From Areca catechu (Eukaryota; Streptophyta; Magnoliopsida; Arecales; Arecaceae): a DNA stretch of 64,000 bases. Positions 33,801 through 44,515 of the stretch are shown piece by piece. A program made the position numbers and the translations under genes. A model generated the notes under the pieces. That model saw nothing but the letters and a program-made list of their open reading frames with translations. It was not told where the DNA came from and did not search any database. Positions within the stretch are counted from its first letter, which is position 1, and each line of letters begins with the position of its first letter. The stretch is from positions 896,501 to 960,500 of the forward strand of contig CM038046.1 in assembly GCA_021397845.1 (NCBI GenBank), written 5' to 3'.

Positions 33801-36800
33801 ATTGATGCTCACCATCAAGTCCAAGATGCTGATCCTTCAGTGCTCCAGAATCCAGAGGTGATACTACATGTAGAGGAATCTGTAATGGAATAAAATCAAC
33901 ATGTTGCCTACATGGTCATTAAATATGAGTACATTCTCGTTTATGTAACAATGTAGTTTGTGCAATATCTTCATTGGTCAAAGTTTGTTATGCTACTTAC
34001 ACCTAATTGAGAAGCCTTATCCTTGAGCACGGACATTGCTTCTTCTGGCTGAGGCACAGTATAAGCTGGAACTCCTCGCTGCATTGAAATGACCAATTGA
34101 TGGAATTTAATGAAAATATGAAAATTTGTTTGTAGCAGGTAGTAAGTTGTTTTCATTGAAACAGTTAATGAGAACATAAAAAGAACCTTAAAGATGCCAG
34201 CTTTCTCTCCAGCAATTTCTCCCAGTGTGTTTCCTGTTCATAGCACATGGAGCATTTAGAAGCCAAATTAACTTTCTCGAAGGCAACAGCAATTGAACTT
34301 TAATCTGATCGTGTGGATCAAGGATGTCATCTTTACCATGACTCCTCTAGTAATCTTCCCCGAATGTGTGCAAACGAGCTATGTATTTTCAAGATTTTAT
34401 GATATGCTAGGTAAATAAATATTCTAAGCTGCAGACACATCTTCCACTATGAGCAGCATGCAAGTCATTCTCAGGTTAAACCAATCTGGTCAAGGAACGT
34501 AAGCTGGTTAAAGAGTTGCTTACCAATTTGTGTCCCAGACAGCAGTAATCTGATGGATCAAATCATGGGTGACACAGAAAGATTTTTTTGTTAGATGAGA
34601 GCATGATCATCCAACAGGGGAATATTGACTAGGCTAGGTTCCAAAGAGTCGTATAATTTTAAATCCCAAGGAAAATGAGATTCCTATAACAGAATTTTCG
34701 AGAGTTGTCCCCAATAGCTGTGGTAGTGGGCAAAAGGAGAAAGAAAATCATCTTTAACACAAAACAATAAAAATTAGTCAAAAGCAGATGCCAAAAGAAA
34801 GCAATCAAGGAATCGATAGCATGATCATCTAGTTAATTTCTCATGAAGGAAACTAAGATAATATTTTGTGGAATTGTGCCCTAAAGGATTTGAGTCTAAA
34901 ATCAAATTATTTCCAACCAAATGTTATGCAAACATTATACGAGGAGAGAACAGAAGAAAGTTGTTCCTGAATCTGCTAGACTGTGCAGAAAAAAAATATT
35001 CTGAAGTTCAAATAGATATTAATCAAAAATTTGCAAGATATTCTAAATCACCATAGATCATACCAATTTATAACATTATGATCTAATCCACCCTAGAATT
35101 GATCCTAGGCACTAATCACAACATAGAATACATATTATAATTCCATTTAGTTTATTATTATATGTATAAATTAAACTACTCATATGTTTTAAACACCGTG
35201 GAATAGGGCCATCCAAGTTCTTCTGTAGAGTGGGAGGTCTTGAGTATTGACACTCCGATATCGTCCCAGTCCATTTCCTAATTTCTCCCATCCTACTACT
35301 TAGGATGGTGGGATGCCCCACCATGCCACCAGTATTTTTTAAAAGTTAAAACCTTGTAACTAATGATTTAAAGCCAACCTACTATCTCCAAACTCCACGT
35401 GTTAGAAGGAATTGTATTAAACAACTGAGATAATCTGACAGTGGAATCATACTCATGAAGAACCAAATCCAACTAAGAGTTACAGAATAGCTTTTTTTTC
35501 AGTTCTCTGATTATATAATTAATCTTGATCTCTAGCATCTATCCATTCCTAGGTTACAAGAAAGTTGGTTGTATGTGCTGTCATGTGGCTTTTTTGACTG
35601 ATCTTAGAAACCACAACTGATAATCCACCATGGGTATTCATTGATGCTAATCCACCTAGTTAAACTCCCGGATCTAATTATATAGATATGGTTCGCATAA
35701 GTTATCCACTTGACTGTAAGTTGTAAGCATCCCAAATACAAGTAAACAATCCAGAAAATGTAGATACATGTAATTTTGCATGATATCAATTGAAGATTAT
35801 AAATTTTTTGTACATAGCCAACCCTTGAATGCCCAGACCCAAAACCACACCAGGATAATTCACAGACCAAATATAACTTTCCTGTGGTCAGAGCTACTTT
35901 CTTGGGAATTGGATCCATAACTAGCAAAAAAAATAAGGGTGTATAAGGGATCTTAAATCCAAACTTACTAGGAACAAAGTTTTCCTAGCATGACAAAGTT
36001 TTCAACACTGGTCCCTGTTTTCTCGTGAGTCCTCAACAATCTTAATGAACTTCTTGACCATATTTTTCCACTACTTGTAGTCTATCATGTTCTCTGTAGA
36101 TAAAATAAATTTAAATTATTCCACCTCCAGGTCCTCCAATGTCTTCACAAATAACTATTCCAAGGTTGTCCATCATAGAAAATTCAATATGCTCAGAATT
36201 TTGATTTTATTTTTATTTCACCATCCTCTCCTATGATTTTGTAGTATTGTTTTGCAAGTTAAATTTCATAATAATTATTGCAATTTTAAATATCTTTTTT
36301 TTTTTAAACTAAAGCTACTACAAAGTATGAAATGAATAGACAAGGAGCTCAATAATTTAGTGTTGACAGGAATTTACAGATAGCTCTTTCAGCACAACCC
36401 AAAAGAATTATACATGCATAGACTGACTGCATGTTCATAATTCTATTCAGAAAATATACTTGAAGAAAAAAAGGAAATACAACTAACCAAGAATTTCCAT
36501 ATGGTCATACCCTAGGGAAGATATTCCACAAACAATAGGTTTCTGCACCTGAAAAATAATGACCAGCTTTATGTCAATTGACGTGCTCCAAAGTGAGAAC
36601 ATTGATAAAATAAAATAATGCCCTTGATCAATTCATTTTCTAGTCAATTCATTTCAGGCAATGAAATATCAATTACATATGATGATACAAAAGAGTGCTA
36701 GAATTTATAAGGAACACCCAAATTATATCACAAAGTCATGATATTTTTTGCTGGAAAATCAATATCTGAACTCAATAGCATTTGTACAAACCACATTAGT

Positions 36801-39767
36801 TGCATCAAATTTTCCACCCAAACCAACCTCGAGAATAGCAACATCTACCTGCTTCATCAAAAATACATTGTTAAAATAGTGATTGGTTTCACCTAATTTC
36901 ATCTGTACACAAAAGATTGATGTTCAAAGATTGCAAACATAAACATTTAGAGCCAATATAAATGTGATAAAACAACAAGAAGAATAGAAGACAAAATCAA
37001 CATGAAAACATCAAAATGGAAAGAAGCATTGTCACAAGATAAAGTAGAGAATGGGATTACATGAAAGATCTTGTAACACACTGGTCTGCCATGCAACACA
37101 TTTTGTACAGAAACTAATTTGCATCCATGCCTGCTTGATAAATAATAGACAGGAAAATACAAGAATCCTTACTGAATTATAATGGTATAACGCACATGAA
37201 GATCAAAGTTTTGATGGTAAGAGGAGTAAGCAGCAATATCCTCATACACACCAATGAGGTCTCTGCTTCAAAATCAAATCCTGTCCTAACATAAAAGCAA
37301 TGAAGGTGCTTAATAATATATAGGCTAGAACTAACCCTTCAAGCTAAAGGCTTAGTATGCTTGGAAGATTATGAGGATCACCTCATGCTTAACTTTCAAG
37401 AGAAGGCACTCCAATAAAAAGTAACTCCACTTTTGGAATTTGATTCTTCTTGCTAGGTGGTTGTTTGTTACTTTGTGTTGCCAACTTTCAATTTGAATTA
37501 GTATTTCATAAGTAATATTCTACAGAGAACCATATCTAGCCAAACAGATATTTTTTCCAAATTTTTTTACCGGCTTATATTCTTTAAGCTGAAAGTAAAT
37601 CAATAGCTTCAGAGAGCTGCTCGCACATTGCTGGAATGAGGCTTGTTTAAAATACTTCTTAATCTAAAAGGATTAAATATAGAGTTATGAAACTATAGTT
37701 ACCTGCCATGTAGGTGAGGTCCAACATATCTCCAAACTGAAATGATGGTCATCTTATTGTATTTTAAATGCTGTTATGATAATACTTTTCCAGAAAAAGA
37801 GACAAGACAAAGCCATGCTAGCTCTGATATTCAGCCAAGGAGCAAAGCTGACATCAGTATGGCAAGCATTTAATTTACATGAATCCAAAACAGAATTCCA
37901 AATTAGGCTTCTAAGGATAGAAGGGATATCATAAACTTGTGTCAAACAAAGTCGACACAGATATACCAAAGCAGCTAAATAAAGACATTAACAATAGCAC
38001 CAGAGATCTATGACAAAAGGAAAAAACAAAAGAAAAAAGGGGGGAAAAATGAACAGAATTGCAATGTTGACCTGCTCAGCTGAACATATCTTGAATGCAA
38101 GCAAAGCAACGAACCGGAAGTAGGTTGGCATGGGTACATCATCATTAGTTTTCTCCTGCAAGACACAGCAAATACACCTCATGAATTGATTATGCTAAAA
38201 TAAAGGGCAACATTTAGGGCTAACTTGTATTGCTTTTATTTTCTATTTTTGTTTTCAAAAACCCCAGAGGCGAAATGAATTCTGACCAAACAAGTATGAT
38301 GAAACCCTTTTGTTTTTCTTTAAAAAATTGTTTGTAAAATCTTCATTGCTATTGGAAGCACAGATTTATTGCTTTCAGAAAAGAGTGAAAGTAGAAGCAA
38401 GGAACAGCAGAATATCATGCAGATGATATCTTCCAAATCAAATCTCCATCTGCTATTTCACCAATTTGTAGAGAAACAAAACACAAAATCAACAACGGGT
38501 CTGCTCAAGCTATTTGTGCTTGGCAGCCAAAGTATTTAAGGTAGCTCATAATCTCATAAATCTGACAGCATTACCAATGCATATACCTGAAGCCTGTTCC
38601 AACACCACCAAAAGTATTCCAAAAACTTCTCTTCTGAGATTTCCACCCTAAAATTCTCAGGTCAGGAAAAAGAAGAAGTAAGTATTGACAGCAGCTAAGC
38701 TAAAATATCATAGATTTTTTTTTTAGGGATTAAAAAAAAAAAAAGAAAAACAAATGCAGAGATGCACTTGAAGTGCAACGATGAGAGCCGTATACAACAA
38801 GTTATCACGATAAAACCAACCAAATACCAGTTCTTGCATTTGGCAGAAATCTTTGCATCTGAGAAAGAAAAGCATCAGATCCTGGTCCCTGACCGAGTCC
38901 GGAGCTACAGTCCTTGGTCAAGTGAGGGAATTCAAAAGCTTACCCATCTATCCTGAACCGCTCTCGGACATCGATTAAGTGAGGGGATGTGAAAAGCCCA
39001 GTCCGAAATCCGCAACACCGCAGAATAGACTCAGTGAACGCGCATGTCGAACCCTACGAGATTTAGTCAACATTTCATCCATAGAAAACCCACATCCATC
39101 AGATTCTACAATGAAAGTTAAGAATATGAGAGGCCAGGCAAAGGATTGCATCCACCTTTCCTTTAGTCCCGGCGACATGGATAACATTCAGTCGAGAGAT
39201 CGGGCCATCCAACTCCAGCATCTACCAATCCAAACCAAACATATAATTGCGAAATGCCAATCATAAAGAAAAAATAAATCAAAGAAAATGGCCACGAATA
39301 GAAGGACAAGCAGAGGCACCTTCAGATAGTCAAACATTAGATCGAAGTTGTCGCCTTTGTTCGTCCCATCAGCTCGAGTGCGTCGAGTGATGAGAGAGGA
39401 CAGGCAATTCAACGACTCCTCGTACGCCGTCGGCGAACTGTCGCGCTCCGGCGATCCAACGCCCCCTGCTATAGAAGTGAAAACCACCATAAATATCACA
39501 TGAACCCTGGAAGGAGGGACGGATGAATAAATTACCTCCAGGCTCCATGCCTAGATTAGACGATCCGGCGCGAAGCGGATAGCTTTCTGAAGCTCGGAGG
39601 GAAGGAGCCACAAAGAGCATGCGACCCCGGGTGCGGCGGAATGGAATATTTCCTCCGAATCCCCGTTTAAGGGTGGCGGCGGGTACATGGGCGGATGGGA
39701 ATTGGTTTAGAGGCGACCGCAGATCGGGCGCCACCATAGTACTCGCGTGCGGTCGATCAATTCCCAC
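21861..39767 (-). CDS. FPGS: Folylpolyglutamate synthase
   Basis: Adds glutamates by gamma-linkage to folates in an ATP-dependent reaction, retaining them in cytosol, mitochondria or plastids. Exons 5' to 3': 39767-39536, 39468-39320, 39221-39156, 39053-38944, 38647-38587, 38155-38072, 36848-36792, 36548-36488, 34233-34187, 34078-34001, 33879-33715, 33622-33365, 33215-33137, 22928-22773, 22604-22495, 21920-21861. They total 1773 nt, giving 590 residues plus TGA, with every phase consistent. Key motifs: P-loop HVAGTKGKGS (142-151), ILEVGLGGKFDATN, GYDHMEILGNTLGEIAGEKAGIFK, and DGAHSPES from residue 415. The N-terminal ~75 residues are Arg/Ser/Ala-rich and look like an organelle-targeting extension. 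A second ATG ten codons in (39737) is a possible start. Intron 13 (22929-33136) is 10,208 bp and carries two hAT elements, yet the junction QYG/VCFHKALFVPN is perfect. The nearest upstream DNA is an inverted-repeat element. Confidence 0.94.
26254..26261. repeat. 8-bp target-site duplication of the young hAT, left
   Basis: atgtcaat, directly before the element end cagggttc; identical to 31089-31096. Eight bp is the hAT-family hallmark. Confidence 0.93.
26262..26450 (+). repeat. Palindromic GC-rich 5' subterminal array of the young hAT
   Basis: Repeated copies of ccgaaccgg and its complement ccggttcgg, several as gccgaaccggccggttcgg palindromes. A related diverged array lies at the end of the old copy (32577-32798, complementary strand). 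Position and repetition match hAT transposase-binding sites. Confidence 0.75.
27293..30668 (+). pseudogene. hAT transposase (BED finger, DUF659-like, hAT dimerisation), young copy
   Basis: Order of domains: a BED-type zinc finger (WRCKWCN at 27378-27400, then LKQHLAGGYPDVSAC), a central RNase-H-like catalytic part (LTVMWDGWTGPTRRSIINF, 28210-28280; CAAHCIDLM near 28495), and a C-terminal dimerisation region (WWVHFGGSAKNLKILAVKIL ... CERNWSTFGFIHSKQRNRL, 29515-29660). A long Gly/Ser/Pro/Tyr-rich tail ends at YGHRHSTRF, TAG 30666-30668. Introns are likely near 29037-29126, 29261-29335 and 29412-29508. A G-run frameshift at 27408-27413 and stops at 28006 and 28482 make it non-functional although the element ends are intact. 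Confidence 0.85.
30770..30920 (+). repeat. Telomere-like CCCTAAA repeats in the young hAT
   Basis: About fifteen copies of cctaaaccctaaa-type heptamers, with variants taaatcctaaa and aaccggcctaaa, lying between the transposase stop and the right terminal array. The old copy lacks this block because its 3' end is missing. Confidence 0.85.
31089..31096. repeat. 8-bp target-site duplication of the young hAT, right
   Basis: atgtcaat, identical to 26254-26261. Removing the young element and one copy restores the reading RDSKQQRID-IML of the old transposase. Confidence 0.93.
34234..36487 (-). other. FPGS intron 8, 2.3 kb
   Basis: Between GYDHMEILG and NTLGEIAGEKAG exons. AT-rich; a T-run lies at about 36295-36305. 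I recognise no exon, TE terminus or RNA gene. Confidence 0.7.
36849..38071 (-). other. FPGS intron 6, 1.2 kb
   Basis: Between FKICSAEQ and VDVAILEVGLGG. The first 18 intron bases (GTCAACATTGCAATTCTG) would translate as VNIAIL, like the start of the next exon (VDVAIL). They share 12 of 18 bases. No other signal was seen. Confidence 0.65.
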
Positions 39768-39774
39768 CTATCCA

Positions 39775-40310
39775 ATTTTTAAAATTTTTTAGATAATATT
39801 TTTAATAAATATTTATGAAAAAGAGAGCTATCCAAACATATATTTACGAAACTGGCATAGTATCATATGCGTGTCAACCACATGAGAAATTACAGGTTGA
39901 ATATGCGACTTCATTTCAACCCTTCAACGAAATCAATATTTCAATCTACGGCTTCAAATTTTAAAATTAAATATATATATATTTAAAATAATAATAATAA
40001 AAAAATTACAGGTATAATCTACAATTTCGTCTTATTTATACACCTTCATTTTTTAAATAAAAATTTAAACAAATTAAAAAAATAAAAAATTTTAAAAATA
40101 TATATATAAATAAAATCATAAATTGTTACATTAATAATAATATAAAATATTAATATTATAAAATAAAATTTATTATGATATATAATAAATAATATAAACA
40201 TTATAATAAATATATTATAATATATTATATTAAATTATATATTATATATTATATTATAAAATATAATAAATATTTTATAATATAATATAAAATTTATAAT
40301 TTGGCCGGTG
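39775..40310 (+). repeat. Left terminal inverted repeat arm
   Basis: AT-rich arm, complementary to 42835-43290. It ends inward at ttataatttggccggtgctag, where the minisatellite begins. Confidence 0.78.
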
Positions 40311-41030
40311 CTAGCCAATCCGCCCTAAGGTCGGTGCTAGTTCGGTCACTAGTTCGTCTATCAGGTCGATGCCAGTCGGCCACCAACTCAGTGCTAGCTC
40401 AATCGCTAATCTGATCGCCAGCCCGGTTATTAGATCGATACTAATCCGATCGTCAATCTGGTCATCAACTCGGTGCCAGTCCAGTCCCTTGTCCAGTGCC
40501 AATTTGGTTGCCAGTCTGATCGTCAAGCCGGTACCAGTTCGGTCGCCAGTCCAGCCACCATCTTGTGCTAGCCCGGTCGCCAGTCCAATCGCCAGTTATG
40601 TGCCAATCTAGTCGCCAATTCATCCATTAAGGTGGTACCAGTATGGCCGCCAGCCCAGTGCTAGTTCGGTCGCTTGTCTGGTTGCTAATCCGATAGCCAG
40701 TCCGGTCGCCAGGTCGGTGCCAGTTCGACTACTATTTTGCTTGCCAGTTATGTGCTAGTCTAGTCGCCAGTTTGCTTGACAGGCTGGTGCTAGTCCGGCT
40801 GCCAACCCGGTGCTAGTCCAATCGCTAGTCTGGCCACCATACTGGTGTCACCCAATCGCCAGTCCGACTGTCAGGTTGGTGCCAGTTTAATCGCTAGTCC
40901 AACTGCCAATTGATGTCAGTCCAGCTACCAATTGATGCCAGTCCAGCTGCCAAGTCAATGCCAATCTAGCCACCAGGCTAGTGTTAGTTCGATCGCTAGT
41001 TCAGTCGCTAGTTTGGTGTGATGCGGGATG
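40310..41030 (+). repeat. 12-bp GC-rich minisatellite, left array
   Basis: Degenerate tandem units of about 12 bp with consensus ccggtcgccagt or ccggtgccagtt, roughly 55-60 in number. The 12-bp period keeps a frame open on the plus strand (40369-40611), giving a Ser/Ala/Pro/Val repeat peptide. I regard that frame as spurious. Confidence 0.82.
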
Positions 41031-42480
41031 AACATGCTAAGGTTTAGCATAAAAAAAATTGCAGATTAAAGAGAGCAATGATTTTCATATTTCAGTATGG
41101 TTTCGTTCCCGAAAAGAGTAAGAACAAGCAAAGACAGTTTATGTAACGATTAAAGAAACTACCCGCATATCAAGACCTAACAAAATAATAAAGAAAGACA
41201 GGATCCTAGGGTTAAGAAACCACTAATTAAAGCATACTCAAATTCAATAAAACAAAACTATAGAGAAGGGATTGGTTCAAATACCTAGCAACCATATTGC
41301 TTCGTTGTAGAAGGGGTCTCTTAGCACTCCGGATCGGCTCTTGGACGAGGAAGCAACTTTCCTGCGGATCTGCCGACTTTTTATCATATAGTTTCAGGGG
41401 CAAGGAAGACCTCCTCTAAGGAGCGTAACATTAAAGGGATCCTGCAAACATCAAAGGTTATGGATGTAGAAGTTAGGAAACATAAGAAAATAGAAGTGGA
41501 AAGAGAGGGGAGGTAGGATGGTGGCTGGCGGCCTGGATTGATGATGGACGCCTGGAGCCTGGAGAGGCGGCCTGGAGTTAGGGAGGATGCCGAACTCTTG
41601 GGGCTAGCGGTCTGGAACTTGGGGCTGGTAGCCAGGGGTTGTGGAAGGGGTTGGGATGCCTAGGGTTTGGAAGATGAGAGAGTGGCTAGGGTTTTGATGA
41701 AGATGAAGGGGGTGGCCTTAGTGGGAAGATGATGGAGGGCTAGGGTTTGAAAGATGGGGCAGCTTAGGACTAGAAGCTAGTAGGTTGATTCGGGCCTCAT
41801 CCCCTCTCCCTTACGGAGCGTCAATGCACAAAGGCACGGAAATTGGACAAAGAAAAAATTCTTTCATTCACTCAAAATTCATCCTTACAAGAGGGAGGAG
41901 GGGAGGGGTATTTATAGATTCACCCAAGCCTCTTCCTGTCAAAGTTGGAGTACAAATCTCTGTCAAAGTTGAAGTACAAAGTTTGAAAAGGACAAAGAGA
42001 CTGGACTCCTGGTTGGATTGGGTGGCTTGCTTCCTGGTAGAACTAGGACATCAACTCCTCTTGGGCTTGGAAAGGCTTGGCTCCTCTTGGGCTTGGGATG
42101 CCTGGGCTTGTGGTCTTGGCCTAGGGCGCCACTCCTTAGTTGCCTGGGAGGGGGCGCCACTTCCTGTGGGCTTGGGAGCTTGGGCGTCAATGAACCTTGG
42201 GCTTGGCGCCTGAATGGGGACCAGGGGTGGTGCATGAAGTCTGCTTCAGTGTGGCCTAGTGACTCCTCTCTTGGACTTAACTTGAATGAAAGAAGTCAAA
42301 ACTTACAGGACTCGATTGAGCTCACTTGAAAAACAAATAGGCTCAACTCAATTAACTAAGTGGACTCAATTGACTCAATTGATCACAGGACTCAATCTTT
42401 ATTACAGAACTCAGGACTATAGGACTCAAAAGACTACTCAGAAATCCGTAAAGGGCCCAGTACTCTCTGTATGATCCTGG
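41031..42480. other. Unique centre of the inverted-repeat element
   Basis: No gene recognised. Features seen: tggcctggag/ggggctgg short repeats at about 41520-41650, and gcttggg-rich sequence at 42050-42210. A gactcaattgactcaattga-type short repeat lies at 42300-42440. The open frames on both strands are low-complexity Gly/Leu/Trp or Pro-rich products without homology known to me. This part may be captured host DNA or another, unrecognised element. Confidence 0.4.
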
Positions 42481-42835
42481 TGCCCACACCATGGTGCCAG
42501 TCTAGTCACTAGTCTGCCTATCAAGCCGAGGCTAATCCAGTTGCCGGTGCTAGTCCAGTCGCTAGTTCAGCCATTAGGCCGGTGCCAATCCAGTCGCTAA
42601 ACTAATGATTGGATTGGGAGTCGAATTGGCAACCGAACTAGCATCGAGCTGGCGACCTGACTACCACCAGGCTGGCGATCATACTAGCCACTGGGCTGGC
42701 ACCGGATTGGCATCGGGCTGGTGGCCGGACTGGCACCAACCTGATAGGCGAACTAACAACCGAATTAGCACAGGACTAGCGGCAGGACTGGCGACTGGAT
42801 TGGTACCGAACTAGCGACCAGATTGGCACTGATTA
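42480..42835 (-). repeat. 12-bp minisatellite, right array (inverse of left)
   Basis: Units read ggactggcgactgg and ggcatcgggctggt. These are the reverse complement of the left array, although the first 120 bp are partly in the left-array orientation. It is shorter than the left one. Confidence 0.75.
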
Positions 42836-43290
42836 AATTATAAATTTTATATATATTATAAAAATATTTATTATATTTTATAATATAATATATAATATAT
42901 AATTTAATATATTATAATATATTTATTATAATATTTATATTATTTATTATATATTGCATTGAATTTTATTTTGATAATATTACTATTTTATATTATTATT
43001 AAGGTAACAATTTATGATTTTATTTATATATTTTTTTGATTTTTTAAAGTTTTTATTTAGAAAATAAAAGTACAAGAATAAGATGAAATTATAGATGGTG
43101 CCTATAGCTTTTCTTAATTTTTTATTTTTTATTTTATTATATTATTTTTAATATTTTTTATTTTTATTTTGAAATTTGAAGTTGCAAGAATCTGTATATA
43201 CAAAACTAGAATTCGTAAATATATTTTAAATTATATTAATTACATAAATATTTATTAAAAAATAATATTTAAAAAAATTTAATTTTTTAT
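42835..43290 (-). repeat. Right terminal inverted repeat arm
   Basis: The reverse complement of this arm follows the left arm base pattern from aaaatttataattt outward to aataaatatttatg. Confidence 0.78.
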
Positions 43291-44515
43291 CAACATGAAC
43301 CAAAGGACAAAGACCCATTTGTTTGCGTCAAATCCATTAAGTTGGCCGTTGGGTGATCCTCCGGTTCCGCCGACTTTGTATAGCATTTCAGATTTTTTAA
43401 TACATAAACACCCCCAACGAAAAAAGAAAAAAGAAAAAAAAAAAAAAAAAAAAAAAAGGACGTTCACACTTCACAGCAAGACTGCAACCCAAAGATAAGA
43501 AATAGGAAACAGATCTTCTTAAACCCAGGCTGTAGGGATATCCTGCAACATAAATCTGGATAAATGACAGATTTTGCTGGATCTCTTTTCCAAAAAATAG
43601 AAATTTGACAGATTTTGACGGACCTATTTTCATAAAAACAGATTTTTTTTGTAAAATTAACATCATGAGATGGTACTTGCCGGCGCCGCCATGGTCACAC
43701 CTCTTTGCTTGGTGAATCTATGTTCAATTCTTGCTGCATCTCAGCGATGAGAAACAATGGTCTAAATTTAGTTTCCAAAGCAAATTTCGAACATATCATA
43801 CCAATCTTTTCTAACTTCTTAAAATTTTAATTTAAATCAATATCAATAGGATCGCAACCTAGCAACTAAAAGTCTAAAACATGTCTTTTATCAACTTCTT
43901 ACACATTTGAATTTAATCTATATCAGTAGGAACACAATCTTACAACCATATCCAATGAAAATAAAAACTACTTAAACAATAATGTAAAGCCAACTTTTCA
44001 AAATGACAGTTCATAAAAAATTGCCTACCACCGTGCAGAAGCCAGAAGATAACCCCCTATTAAACTGTAAATTAAATACAAACCTCTTCCTGAAAATATT
44101 ATTTCCCAAAAGGACACTTTTTTGTTTTTTCTCGACTAATTTCCATCAATTTTTTATGTCTCAGAGACTAGTTTTCAACTCCTTGCAGCCCATTCTCAAG
44201 ATGAAAACAATAAAACTCCAATGCCAGGACCCCATAAGCTAAAAAACACGGGCAAATGCACACACATTATTGTTATTGCATGGCTGGACATGGTGAGAAA
44301 CTATAACCTTCATTTAACATATTCGATTGCAACAGTTTCGGCATGAGATAATTTGCATTTCAGTTATGCTGTAAATGTATTAGCATTTCCTTTTACATTT
44401 GAAATCTCCACAGAGATGACTTGGCAGTCACAGCTAGGTGGGAAACTCATCAGGGCTCCACTCCACATCCTAATTTGAAGTATTTTTGCACAAGTGCCTC
44501 ACAAACAGAGAAGCA
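43291..44515. other. DGD2 downstream region
   Basis: No gene seen. It has an A-rich run at 43434-43457 and otherwise AT-rich sequence. The minus-strand 3'UTR of DGD2 must lie in the part near 44515. I cannot place the polyadenylation site. Confidence 0.5.

Larger units (their letters stand above)
39775..43290. mobile_element. Long inverted-repeat element (foldback or MULE-like), non-coding
   Basis: The left arm (39775-40310) and right arm (42835-43290) are reverse complements. Both contain aataaatatttatg near the outer end and aaaatcataaattgttac in the middle. At the inner end both have tatattatattataaaatataataaatat, then aaatttataattt. Arms are about 540 and 455 bp and very AT-rich. Inside them lie 12-bp minisatellites (also inverted, 40310-41030 and 42480-42835), and then a 1.4-kb unique centre. 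No transposase frame was seen. No convincing target duplication was found, so the exact ends and family (MULE or foldback) are open. The left end is about 8 bp from the FPGS ATG. Confidence 0.7.

Noticed and set aside
40369..40611. Plus-strand frame coding a Ser/Ala/Val repeat protein
   Set aside because: The 12-bp minisatellite period keeps the frame open by itself. Neighbouring units of the same array are interrupted.
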